Part shown: positions 1 through 9,446 of the stretch, piece by piece
Layout: the number at the start of each line of letters is the position of its first letter
Numbering within the stretch: the first letter of the stretch is position 1
Source: Strigomonas culicis
Taxonomy: Eukaryota > Euglenozoa > Kinetoplastea > Trypanosomatida > Trypanosomatidae
Length of the DNA: 23,660 nucleotides
Reading direction: 5' to 3'
NCBI GenBank assembly: GCA_000482145.1
Contig: AUXH01000283.1
Location: forward strand, 1 to 23,660
Translations under genes and position numbers: made by a program
Notes under the pieces: generated by a model
What the model saw: the letters and a program-made list of their open reading frames with translations, nothing else
Told to the model about the DNA's origin: nothing
Database searches by the model: none

Positions 1-5
1 AATAA

Positions 6-45
<40 letters not shown>

Positions 46-134
46 AATATACACTTTTCCTTTACGCGTATAATCATTTCATCGTTTTCTTTTTCTCTTC
101 TTTTTCCTTGTCGTTCGTGCGTGCGCTGCCAACC
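1..134 (-). other. 3' flank of the BEACH gene
   Basis: This AT-rich stretch follows the TAG stop at 135-137 on the minus strand. It holds the AT microsatellite and a purine-rich stretch on the minus strand (plus-strand TTTTCTTTTTCTC at about 84-110). No open reading frame of note is seen. It is most simply the start of the 3' UTR of the BEACH transcript. Confidence 0.6.
9..43. repeat. (AT)n microsatellite
   Basis: An uninterrupted AT dinucleotide run of about 17 units lies 92 bases beyond the stop codon of the BEACH gene. It therefore sits in that gene's 3' UTR or the following spacer. Simple repeats of this kind are common in trypanosomatid spacers. No function can be read from it, and its length is likely to vary between alleles or assemblies. 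Confidence 0.9.
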
Positions 135-3100
135 CTACTTCCGCTTGGTATCCGCCTTGCCCTTTTCGTCTTGTGGCGTGACGGTCGGCACCTCGAACTC
201 TAAGCACCGTGAGCTGCCGTCGCTGAAGCCGACGTAGAACACGGGGATGTCGACCTCCTTCTGCCGTATCGCGGTCACCGCACACGGCGCCTGGTCCTTC
301 GTGCCCTCGAGCAGCACGCCGTGGAACTCGACCATCATGATGCGGCCGGGCGCGACCGACCCCGGCGGCAGCCGCGTTGAGCGCCAGAGGCCGAGCGTGC
401 CGTCCTCGTGCCCGGTGACGTACAGCCGGATGCCGGAGGCCCACTCGCGCGTGCGGTACACCTCAACACTGCTCTGGTGCGCGAGGAAGGGCACCACCTT
501 GTCCACCGCGACGCCAATCTCGCCGTCCGCGTCCTCCAACATAAGGGCGCCCTCGCGCACCTTGGGCGCCGGGAGCGCGCCGTAGCCGAGCAGCTCGCCG
601 TTGCCGTCGTAGATGCGCAGGCTGCGGCGCGTGGCCAACACAATGTGCCGCTCCAGGTCATCGAAGCAGGCACTGATGACGACCTGGTAGTCGCGGTTAT
701 CGCTCGTCGTCAAGGCCGTCGCGCTCACGGCCGCCGCCGCCGCCGCCGCGTCGCTCGAGGCGGCCTGCAGCACGCTGTCGAGGTTGGAGAGGCTGCCCCG
801 CAGCCCCGGGTTGAGGCTCCGCGGCGGCGGCGGCACCCGCAGCGTGTGCAACAGGCAGCACTGGTTGCGCCCGAGCCGCCACACGCGCGCCGGGTCGTCC
901 GCGCTGTCCGTGTACGTGACGACGAGCCCGCTCGCCGCGTGGACGGCGATGCCGGTCACGGGGTGGCTGTGGTGGACGAGGATGGTGCCGACAAAAATGG
1001 CGCGCCGCATGGGGTCCGGGTAGAGGCAGTACACGGTGCCGCTCGCCACCGCGACGAGCAGCAGCGTCTCACTGGGGCTCACGGCGATGGCGCTCACGCG
1101 CTGGCAGCTGACGTCCGGGATTTCAAAGGAGAGGGCGGAGCGGAACTCGCCGGTGGAGGCGCTGAAGCGCATCATGCGCCCCTCACGCCAGTGCCAGCAG
1201 ATATAGTAGTCCTCGTCCTCCACCGCGAGCATGTGGGTGTGGCAGGCGGCGACCTTGCCGGAGGCGAGCGTCGCGAACCCGGCCACCGCCCTGCTGCGCG
1301 CGAGAAAGCGGTGCCGCAGCGACGCCGGCGGCGTGTGGAGCTTCTGCGACCCCAGCTCGCGCAGCTGGAAGCACGTCTGCGGCACGTCGAGCGCGTGGAT
1401 GAGCATGCGCATGAGGTTCGGCGCGTGGCGCTCAAACGTCTGCGTGTACGTGTTGCCGCTGCCCGTACTGCCGTGACTGATGCTCGTGAAGGCCGCCTGC
1501 CCGGTGGAGGAGGCCCCGCCCTTGCCGGCGCCGGACACATTCGGCTTCTTCACCGGCTCCAGCTCGAGGCGCGAGGGGTGGCGCTCGTGGAAGAGCTGCA
1601 CGGGCGTCTGACCAAAGTTGTCCACCTCCGCGATGATCACGTCGCACTCGCGCGTCGTCTCCGCCTCCTTCAGCGCCTTCTCCACCTCCTCCCCGTACGT
1701 CATGCGCTGGAAGCAGTTAAACTGCTCGACCGCCAGCGGGCCGCGGCGCCGCACGCCGAAGATGAGGTCGATCCACAGGTGGATGTGGTTGCGCACGTGC
1801 TCGCTTTCCAGCGCGAAGCGCATGACGGCGGTGAACACCTGCGTGGAGTCCCTCGCCCACGGCGGCAGGTGCACGTGGTCGACGACCGCGCCGTCCGACT
1901 TCACACCGAACTGCAGTTGGTCCGCGTTGAGCAGGAACTGGTTGTTCTGGTAGAAGTCCGGCAGCAGCTCCTTGCAGTCCGCCGGGCCGAGCACGCACGA
2001 GCTGTACGAGGCGCTCACGGAGTCAAAGAGACGCGTCGCGATGTCAAAGTCGCCGCCCTGGAAGAGCTTCGCAAACGTCGTGTAGGGCTCGACGCGGATC
2101 ATGAAGTACAGCACCCCGCCGCTCGTCGAGTAGTGCGTGCCGTGGTGAAAGGGGTAGCTCTTGCCGGTGTCCACATCCACCATCTCCTTCGTGTTCTGAT
2201 AGAGCTGCGTGATGGTCTGCCGCCGTGCCTCCGTCTGCGCGCCCATGGGGTACGCAAAGTGGCGGAACGTCTCGGCGCGCTCCAGGTCGAGCGTGGCCGA
2301 CTGGTAGTCCGCGAGCACCCACGGGAAGACGGGGTACTGGTTGAAGTCGCGCACCGTGCGGCCCGCCATCTGGTTCAGGAACATGAGGTAGTCGTAGTTG
2401 GACACGGAGCCGGCCGCCCAGCGCACGAGCATCGAGCGCAGGCTCGTGCCGCGCGTCGTGTCGTCGACGAAGCGGCAGTGGCCCGGGCTGACGACGTCGC
2501 GCAGCACGTGCAGGAACTCTGCGCGGGCGGCGCTGTTCATCGACTGCGAGGCGTCCACGATGGAGAGCAGCGGCCCCTCGTCGTGCAGCATCTCGAGCGC
2601 GACCGCGGTGTCCTGGTGCATGTAGCGCAGCGAGCGCACCTCGCGGATGCTGCAGTTGATGTAGGACCAGTACGTCTGGCGGTAGGTGGGGCTCGTCGCC
2701 TGCCGCACGGACTGCGCCACGCGCGAGCCGTCGCGCAGCAGCTGCCGCATCTTGCGCGACTTGTCGTCCGTCAGGAAGCGCTGCAGCTGCTTCGTGACTG
2801 CCGCGAAGCTGAACGGGTTCGACTTGCTCTTGCGCGGCGGCGACGCGAAGCTGCCGGCGAGTGGACTGGCCCCGCCCCCGCTGCTGTCCGCGTCGTCCGA
2901 GTGCGAGCTCGCGAAGGAGCTGTTCGCGCCCTCCTCCTCGTCCTCCGTGTACTGGCAGAGAATGATGTCCCCCTCCTGTGTCACGCGCGAGAAGCTGATG
3001 AGCTTCAGAGTCGTATTCGTCAGCAGAATCAGGCACGGCGTGGCCTGGATGCCGTAGACACGGAAGCCGTTGCTGATGAAGCGCAGGATCTCCCCCGGGC

Positions 3101-6100
3101 TGAGGATGAAGCGCAGCAGCGTAATCGCCGAGGGCCTCAGCGATATCCTGATGTTCGGGTCGATGAAGGGCGGCAGCCCCTCGCCCACGTAGGGGCGGCA
3201 GCGCGTGCAGAGCGCGGGGCACAGCACCGCGACGTGGTTCAGGTTTTCCTCGCAGCGCGAGACGGTGTTCTTCTGGTGTGGGTGTGAGGCGACGCTGTCC
3301 TCCTCCTTCGCCACGTCCTCCCCTCCGTCGCTGGGGCCCGGGACCGGGACCGCGGCGGGCGGCGCCGAGACCGCGCCGCGCACCGCGACATCGTCTCCCT
3401 CCACCCGGCCACGGGCGCCGAAGTGCCGGTCCATCAGCTTGACGTAGGTGCGGTTGGCATCGACGCGGTGGAAGCTCATCCGATCCAGCCGCTCCTGCTC
3501 CTCCTCCTCGTTGTCGCTCTTGTTGAGATGCGCGAGCGACACAATGGGGCTGTTCCCCAGGAGCAGCGTCAGCTGCGAGTCCGCGAGGATGGGCAGGTGC
3601 GCGATGTAGGACGTGTACTGCCCGCGGAAGGCGTGTCGCAGCTGCACCGGATGGAAGCCATCCTTCAGCTCCGTCACGGCGACGAACTGCTGATTGAAGA
3701 GCTTAATGCGCTTGATGTACTCCCCGCGGAGCTTAATGCTCATCTTGAGCGCCAGGTCTGCCTTAGCCTTCATGCGGTTCGACACGAGGGTATCGAGCGA
3801 CGAGCGGTTCAGGTCCGCGTAGGTCGCGAACTGCTGGCACACGTGGATGCTGGAGCCGGTCAGGAGCACCTTCCGCAGCCCGTCGTACAGGGAAAAACGC
3901 TGCGTCAGAGTCCGCACCGTAAAGGCCTTCTGCAGCTCCTTCGTCTTGTCGTACGTCTTGACCATGTGCTTCAGCGTCAGCACCACCAGCAGCTTGCGGT
4001 ACCGCGCATCGTCCTCCGACATCCAGACGGGCGGCAGCGACACATACACCTTGTAGAGGACGCGGAACAGACACTCGATGCCGCCCTTCATCCGGAAGCC
4101 GCGGCGCAGCACAAGCGTGACGAGGGCATAGATGGTCTCGATGAGCGACACGGAGGCCTCTTGTACGGTCGGCTTGTTCAGCACCGAGATGCAGGACCGC
4201 AGCACCTGCGTGCTCAGCTGGTGGATGTAGCGGCTCGGCCAGCTCTGCGAGAGCACGAGCAGCGACATGAAGTAGTCCGAGACGGCAGGCAAGTCAACGA
4301 CGTTGATCGACAGCATGTCCACAAGGAACTCCGAGAAGTGGCTCACGTTGAAGAGGAAGATCTCGGAGCACGGCGTCGTCCCCTGGAAACTTTCCGTGGA
4401 CGAGTCCGACATGGTGTCCGGTGTGTGCGTGGAGGCCTCGTCGTCGGAGTGCGTGCGATGGTGTTCGCCATGGCCACCGCCGAGATGCATCGGTGCCGCG
4501 GCGTCATGCGTGTCGACGTTATCGTCCAGCATATGGCTCTGCTCCTCGCGGATGTTCTTCACCACGTGGTGCAGAAAGAAGCCAATGAGCGTCTGCACCG
4601 AGTTGTCCGCGACCGGCTTGGCAGAGACGATGAGCAAGATTTGAAAGAGCAGGCCGCCACAGGAGCCGTAGGAGGGCCCGCCGATCCACCCCTGGTGCGC
4701 CGGCGTGCGGAGCGACGACTTGACCAGCGCGCCGAGAACGCCGACCGCCTCACGCCGCACCACCTCGCCGACGACGGTGACCATCCGCTCGAAGATGTCC
4801 ATGCTCGTCATGTCCGCGTAGGCGGCCGACTGCAGCAGGTCCACCACGCCCGCCGCGACCTCCGCCGGCGGCGGCACGGACAGCGACTCCAGCGCCGGCG
4901 AGCTCCGGCCGCTCGCGGAGCCGTTCGAGTCCGCGTCCGTGTACGCGCCGGGGCTCGCCGCCACGCTCGACCGGCTGGAGGCATCGTCGTCCAGGTCGAG
5001 CGCATCCTCGCCGCTGGACGGCTCCATCGACGCCGTGAGCGACCGCGCCACGGTGTGGGGGGCGTCCGCGTCGTGCGCAAAGGTCACCGTCGGCATCAGC
5101 CGATGAGAGGGCAGCTTCGTGGACTGGGTCGTGGGCGGCGTGGTGCCGAACGACATGTTCGAGACCTCGTGCGAGGTCAGCGAGGTGCAAAAGCTCTTGG
5201 CGCTCTCCGTGTTGGTGAGCGCCCTGCTCGGCTGCTTACTGCCCGTCCCACCATCCGGGTCCGGGAGCACACTCGCGTAGTACGACGAGAGGGTGCTGGA
5301 CTCCTCCTCCATCACCGACGTCGGCCTGGCGGGGCCCGGGCGGGGCGTGATGGGCAGCGGCCTCTGGTCGTCACTGACGCCCTCCGCGTCGTCGCGAGGG
5401 GGCTGCGGAGTCAGTGGCCGCCGCTCGTGCGGCGGCGGCTGCAGCGCCAGCTCCGTCTTGACGTCCACCATCGTCTTGGCGCTGTGGCCGGTGTGCGTGT
5501 CCGCGGACAGGGGGAGCGAGTGGAGGTGCAGCGAGTCGACCACATCGAGATGGCCGGTGTCGGCCGCGGACGGGCGGTTCGCGAGGTGGCGCACCTCCGG
5601 CCGCGGGTCCACGAGGCGAATGAGCCCGTCCCAGCCCTCAATACACTTCTCCAGCCGTTCCTTCGATATGTAGTTCACAAACGCACTAAACGCCGTCGTC
5701 TGCAGCGGCGAGCTCACAAAGAGGTAGTAGAAGGACGGCATCAGCGCGTAGCGCTGCCAGACGCGGAGGCAGAAGAGCGTCCCCTGATGTCGTTGGCACA
5801 CGGACGTTTCCTCCGCCGCGTCCGCCTCCTCCGAGGACGGCGGGAGCTGCCGCACCCAGCGGAAGCGACGCACCTGTGTTGAAATCGACAGCAGCACGCA
5901 GACACGAAGCACGCCGAACGCTCGCTTGTACCGGCGGTGCGTAATGCGCGGGCCGGTCGACGCCGGTGAGAGGGCAAGTGCGGCGCAGCACGGGTTGGAG
6001 AAGCTCGCACTGTTGGCCCCCGTGCCGCCCGGCGAGGCGACGAACGACGCGTCGTGCGCGAGCTGCAGCTGGTCGCTCAGGATCACGTCCGCGGAGGACT

Positions 6101-9100
6101 CGCAGCGGTCCATCGCCAGCGCCCCGCCTTTCTTCCCGGACGAGCGCGGCGAGGCCAACCGCTGCGGGCTGCCAGCCTTTTGGCCGGCGCCGACCGAGTT
6201 CTGCGCCTGTCGGCGGAGTTCCATCACGTAACGGCGCGCCGTGCGGTGGTACCGCTTCGCCTTGATCCAGAGCATGATGCGACTGCACACCACCGCCAGG
6301 CTGAAGTAGCGCCGCACCCGATAGGAGATGCACTGCTGCCCCAGGAGGATCGCACGAGACGAGATCTGCTTGTAGAACGGGTTGCTGATGATACTGTTCA
6401 GGTGCAGCCCAAAGACGCGCACAAAGATGGGCGCCACCACATGGAACGGCTCCGGGTGCGACGTCAGCACGCCGTCGAGCTGTTGCTGCAGTGAAGCCGT
6501 GTGGGAGAGCAGGTTCACGTGCTTATGGACGCCAATCGTGATGGACAGAAGCAGCAGCACCAGATCCTCATAAATGGCGTGCGGCAGGAGGGCCTCGATG
6601 ATGGTCGCCTGGTTCTCCGCCACCTGCTCCCGCAGCTTCGGCGAGAGCGCCACCGCGCTGAAGAAGAGCTTTGTGGCGTACACCACACTGCATGGGTTCG
6701 CAAAGTACGAGACGACCGTGCAGTACCACGAGAGGGTGATGACGTGGCTCAGCGAGCTCATGAAGAGACTGCTGCTCTCACACGCCACGAGACAGCGCAG
6801 CAGCTCGACCGTCAGGTTGTCCGAGGTGCGCAGCGGGAGGGGGCTGAAGAGGTGCGCGATGCTCGGCATGGCCACCTTGATGTGCGGGCTGCGGCGGCTC
6901 TCGCAGGTCATCACCCCTGGCGTCAGCTGCGCGACCAGCGACGTGAAGGCGTGCACGAGGGTCTCCTCCATGTCGTTCGCGAGCATCACGTTCTTGGCGC
7001 ACTCCACCACCGCGCGGCGCACCGGCAGGCACGTCCGCACCGCCACGTTCACGAGCGAGTGCAGCAGCCGGTCCATGAAGCACCCCGCCGTGACGTACTT
7101 GGCGTTGTACTTTGCGTTGCGGCACTGGGACGGGTTGAAGAGGGCGCTCACACGCTGCACCATGTGCAGTGCGGACGCGGTGGCCATGCGGACGTAGAGC
7201 TCGCTGTCACTCAGCACGTACTTGAAGAGAAGCCGGTTCAGAATCACCGGGTGCTCGACGTCGTTCATGCGGAAGGAGGCAATCCCCATGTGCATCACGT
7301 GGTCGCACGCAGCCGGCGACATGAGCTTCGCCTTCTGCTTGAGGAGGTAGTTGAGCAGCAGGTACATGCGCCCGTCCACGGTGTTCATGACGGAGGTGCG
7401 CCGGGTGCACTCCGCCAACAGGTACAGCACCTCCTCCACATCCTCCACCGTCGAGGCCATATCGAGCCACTCCAGCATCTTGTAAATGCCCCCGTGGGTG
7501 GCCCACAGCACGTAGTAGTTGATCCAGAATTTGGGCAGCGTCGCGTGGTTGCCCACGACCTTGGCGACGAGCGGATACGGCCCCTCGCCATCCAGCAAAT
7601 TCAAGAGCAGCATCTGGTCGCTCTCGTACGGCACGTAGCGCGCGATGCGGTCGTCGATGGGCGAGATGACATCCGCGCCCGCCAGCTCGCGCGCCAGCTC
7701 GCGGACGAGCACCTTCGCGGGCAGGTACAGCATGCGCGTCACGGCGAGGTCCGCCTCCACCTGCGGGCGGGTCAGCTCCTCGTCCCACAGGGAGATCTCC
7801 CCTATCGAGTAGAGCGCCTCCTGAATGCTGTAGTCCACAAAGCCGATCTTCACGCACACCTCGGAGCCGGTCGTAAAGAAGGGCATGGGCGTCGTGCCGA
7901 CGTTGAAGCCATTCAGATAGACCGTGATGGTATGGGCCACGCTCACAACCGCGCACAGATGCAGCCACTTGTTCGTCTCGAAGTGCTGGAGTGCGTGCTT
8001 CTCGTTCAGCGTCGTGCTGTGGCCATTGTAGCTGAGCTGCATGCTGTCGCCACCCGACACGCAAAGCATGATGGCATTGTCCTCCTTCCCGCTCGTTGTC
8101 TCGGCGCCGCAGAAGGCAAAGATGGGTATCGTCGTGCACATGGTGTTGAAGAAGAAATAGGTGGAGATGGAAAACCCCTTCGCGGGCCACGACCCGATCA
8201 TCAGACGCACGCCACCGGTCGTGTGGAAGCGTACCTCGCTGCGCGTGTGCGCACTTTTCAAGATGGGCGCCCAGAACGCGCGGAGTGTCTGCGCGTCCCC
8301 CGTGTAGGGCAGCTCGTTGATGATGCGCGCCGGCAGCTCCAGAAACGGAAGCAGCCGCGTCAGATTCTGCTCCATCACGAAATCAACGAGGCGGTCTGAG
8401 TGCACGTTGGTGGTGCTGTGCAGGATCTTCAGCAGCACCGTCAGCAGGTCCTGAAACATGTCCTTCTGGTGCGTCCGCAGGTAGAGCGCGAGGGGCGGCA
8501 GGAGGTCCAGGAAGATGGGCTTCGAGGCGGAGCACTTCGCGGCGTAGTAATTGAAGGCGCCGACCATCGTCATGTTGTAGCAGCTACCCGTCTTCGCGGC
8601 GTAGTTCACGGTGGCCGCGTCCAGCACCGTCTGCGTCACGATCAGCACAAACTCGATGCCGGTGAGCTGCAGCAGCTGCGCGCTCACCGCATCCACGAAG
8701 GACGTGTCGTCCAGGCACGAGTTGCAGCCCTGCGGCGGCTCGAAGGCGCAGAAGTAGCGGAACAGGTGCGACACCACGCGCAGGAAACTCGGCGCGGCGT
8801 CGGGCCGCGCGAGGGCGTCGCAGAGCAACGTGAGCGCGGCCTGGAAGCAGCCCTGCTCGAGCATCCACACGCGCCGCTCGAACTTGACGTCGGCCGAGAG
8901 CTCCTCCGTGAAGAGGTAGGAGGTGAAGAGATCGACCAGGTCGATGGCCAGCGACGGGTCCGCGGGGTTGCGGATGGCCTGCGCGTAGAGGGGATAGACC
9001 TCCTCGACATCGAAGGAGCTCAGCATGCACGCCCGGCCAATCTGTGCAAAGGCGCCGTCCGCATGGGTGAAGAAGGAAAAGAGAATGCCGAGCGTCTTGG

Positions 9101-9446
9101 CATCGAGCAGTGTCGGCGAGCGGTGAATGACGAGCGTGAAGATGCTGATTAGCGTCTCGAGGGTGTGCGCGCACTCGCTGGTCGCGTCCATCGCCGCGGC
9201 CCTCATGCCCACGTTGAACAGAAGCGTGTCGCCGAAGAGCGAGGAGTTGTTGAACAGACCCTCCCCGCCGCGCGTGAGGGAGTTGGCGAGTTCGAAGTGG
9301 TCCAGGTACGGCGGCGAGCCGCTCCGCTTCACCGTTGAGCCGAGCGAGGAGCGGCGGCGCACCCCGCGCGGCGCCATGGCGTCCCCTGGGCTGCCGCTCG
9401 TGTCCATGTGGGACGGCGCGCTGCTAGCCTTGTTGGGCGTGGGGCC
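135..9446 (-). CDS. Giant BEACH-domain protein, C-terminal reading frame (about residues 1332-4434)
   Basis: This is the larger part of one giant gene whose N-terminal part lies in another frame upstream. The frame is open from about 9572 to the TAG at 135-137; taken alone, its first ATG is at 9407. Domains in joined-protein numbering: helical armadillo-like region (about 1340-2330) enclosing a concanavalin/LamG-like fold (about 1737-1897, with TVYLNGFNVG and EISLWDEEL); two basic segments (about 2375-2412 and 2497-2533); a Ser/Pro-rich disordered linker (about 2620-2870); a His-rich patch (about 2980-3017); a CPALCTRC cluster (about 3405-3412); a PH-like domain (about 3440-3650) with an acidic Ser-rich insert; the BEACH domain (about 3660-3920, with NYDYLMFLNQMAGRT and NQYPVFPWV); and degenerate WD40 repeats (about 4057-4370, ending GHEDGTLGLW). 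A seven-Ala tract is coded by a GCC repeat near 728-749. BEACH proteins of the LYST/WDFY3/neurobeachin class are cytosolic scaffolds for vesicle traffic and autophagy. The family call is secure; the exact orthologue is not. Confidence 0.93.
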   Translation of the reverse strand, partial: GPTPNKASSAPSHMDTSGSPGDAMAPRGVRRRSSLGSTVKRSGSPPYLDHFELANSLTRGGEGLFNNSSLFGDTLLFNVGMRAAAMDATSECAHTLETLISIFTLVIHRSPTLLDAKTLGILFSFFTHADGAFAQIGRACMLSSFDVEEVYPLYAQAIRNPADPSLAIDLVDLFTSYLFTEELSADVKFERRVWMLEQGCFQAALTLLCDALARPDAAPSFLRVVSHLFRYFCAFEPPQGCNSCLDDTSFVDAVSAQLLQLTGIEFVLIVTQTVLDAATVNYAAKTGSCYNMTMVGAFNYYAAKCSASKPIFLDLLPPLALYLRTHQKDMFQDLLTVLLKILHSTTNVHSDRLVDFVMEQNLTRLLPFLELPARIINELPYTGDAQTLRAFWAPILKSAHTRSEVRFHTTGGVRLMIGSWPAKGFSISTYFFFNTMCTTIPIFAFCGAETTSGKEDNAIMLCVSGGDSMQLSYNGHSTTLNEKHALQHFETNKWLHLCAVVSVAHTITVYLNGFNVGTTPMPFFTTGSEVCVKIGFVDYSIQEALYSIGEISLWDEELTRPQVEADLAVTRMLYLPAKVLVRELARELAGADVISPIDDRIARYVPYESDQMLLLNLLDGEGPYPLVAKVVGNHATLPKFWINYYVLWATHGGIYKMLEWLDMASTVEDVEEVLYLLAECTRRTSVMNTVDGRMYLLLNYLLKQKAKLMSPAACDHVMHMGIASFRMNDVEHPVILNRLLFKYVLSDSELYVRMATASALHMVQRVSALFNPSQCRNAKYNAKYVTAGCFMDRLLHSLVNVAVRTCLPVRRAVVECAKNVMLANDMEETLVHAFTSLVAQLTPGVMTCESRRSPHIKVAMPSIAHLFSPLPLRTSDNLTVELLRCLVACESSSLFMSSLSHVITLSWYCTVVSYFANPCSVVYATKLFFSAVALSPKLREQVAENQATIIEALLPHAIYEDLVLLLLSITIGVHKHVNLLSHTASLQQQLDGVLTSHPEPFHVVAPIFVRVFGLHLNSIISNPFYKQISSRAILLGQQCISYRVRRYFSLAVVCSRIMLWIKAKRYHRTARRYVMELRRQAQNSVGAGQKAGSPQRLASPRSSGKKGGALAMDRCESSADVILSDQLQLAHDASFVASPGGTGANSASFSNPCCAALALSPASTGPRITHRRYKRAFGVLRVCVLLSISTQVRRFRWVRQLPPSSEEADAAEETSVCQRHQGTLFCLRVWQRYALMPSFYYLFVSSPLQTTAFSAFVNYISKERLEKCIEGWDGLIRLVDPRPEVRHLANRPSAADTGHLDVVDSLHLHSLPLSADTHTGHSAKTMVDVKTELALQPPPHERRPLTPQPPRDDAEGVSDDQRPLPITPRPGPARPTSVMEEESSTLSSYYASVLPDPDGGTGSKQPSRALTNTESAKSFCTSLTSHEVSNMSFGTTPPTTQSTKLPSHRLMPTVTFAHDADAPHTVARSLTASMEPSSGEDALDLDDDASSRSSVAASPGAYTDADSNGSASGRSSPALESLSVPPPAEVAAGVVDLLQSAAYADMTSMDIFERMVTVVGEVVRREAVGVLGALVKSSLRTPAHQGWIGGPSYGSCGGLLFQILLIVSAKPVADNSVQTLIGFFLHHVVKNIREEQSHMLDDNVDTHDAAAPMHLGGGHGEHHRTHSDDEASTHTPDTMSDSSTESFQGTTPCSEIFLFNVSHFSEFLVDMLSINVVDLPAVSDYFMSLLVLSQSWPSRYIHQLSTQVLRSCISVLNKPTVQEASVSLIETIYALVTLVLRRGFRMKGGIECLFRVLYKVYVSLPPVWMSEDDARYRKLLVVLTLKHMVKTYDKTKELQKAFTVRTLTQRFSLYDGLRKVLLTGSSIHVCQQFATYADLNRSSLDTLVSNRMKAKADLALKMSIKLRGEYIKRIKLFNQQFVAVTELKDGFHPVQLRHAFRGQYTSYIAHLPILADSQLTLLLGNSPIVSLAHLNKSDNEEEEQERLDRMSFHRVDANRTYVKLMDRHFGARGRVEGDDVAVRGAVSAPPAAVPVPGPSDGGEDVAKEEDSVASHPHQKNTVSRCEENLNHVAVLCPALCTRCRPYVGEGLPPFIDPNIRISLRPSAITLLRFILSPGEILRFISNGFRVYGIQATPCLILLTNTTLKLISFSRVTQEGDIILCQYTEDEEEGANSSFASSHSDDADSSGGGASPLAGSFASPPRKSKSNPFSFAAVTKQLQRFLTDDKSRKMRQLLRDGSRVAQSVRQATSPTYRQTYWSYINCSIREVRSLRYMHQDTAVALEMLHDEGPLLSIVDASQSMNSAARAEFLHVLRDVVSPGHCRFVDDTTRGTSLRSMLVRWAAGSVSNYDYLMFLNQMAGRTVRDFNQYPVFPWVLADYQSATLDLERAETFRHFAYPMGAQTEARRQTITQLYQNTKEMVDVDTGKSYPFHHGTHYSTSGGVLYFMIRVEPYTTFAKLFQGGDFDIATRLFDSVSASYSSCVLGPADCKELLPDFYQNNQFLLNADQLQFGVKSDGAVVDHVHLPPWARDSTQVFTAVMRFALESEHVRNHIHLWIDLIFGVRRRGPLAVEQFNCFQRMTYGEEVEKALKEAETTRECDVIIAEVDNFGQTPVQLFHERHPSRLELEPVKKPNVSGAGKGGASSTGQAAFTSISHGSTGSGNTYTQTFERHAPNLMRMLIHALDVPQTCFQLRELGSQKLHTPPASLRHRFLARSRAVAGFATLASGKVAACHTHMLAVEDEDYYICWHWREGRMMRFSASTGEFRSALSFEIPDVSCQRVSAIAVSPSETLLLVAVASGTVYCLYPDPMRRAIFVGTILVHHSHPVTGIAVHAASGLVVTYTDSADDPARVWRLGRNQCCLLHTLRVPPPPRSLNPGLRGSLSNLDSVLQAASSDAAAAAAAVSATALTTSDNRDYQVVISACFDDLERHIVLATRRSLRIYDGNGELLGYGALPAPKVREGALMLEDADGEIGVAVDKVVPFLAHQSSVEVYRTREWASGIRLYVTGHEDGTLGLWRSTRLPPGSVAPGRIMMVEFHGVLLEGTKDQAPCAVTAIRQKEVDIPVFYVGFSDGSSRCLEFEVPTVTPQDEKGKADTKRK

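Noticed and set aside
408..9152. Very long plus-strand open frames opposite the BEACH gene (959, 819, 632, 250 codons and more).
   Set aside because: They are all in the frame exactly complementary to the real codons. Stops there need TTA, CTA or TCA codons in the sense gene, which are rare in this GC-rich code use. The proteins are Arg/His/Val-rich with no domains, as expected for shadows.
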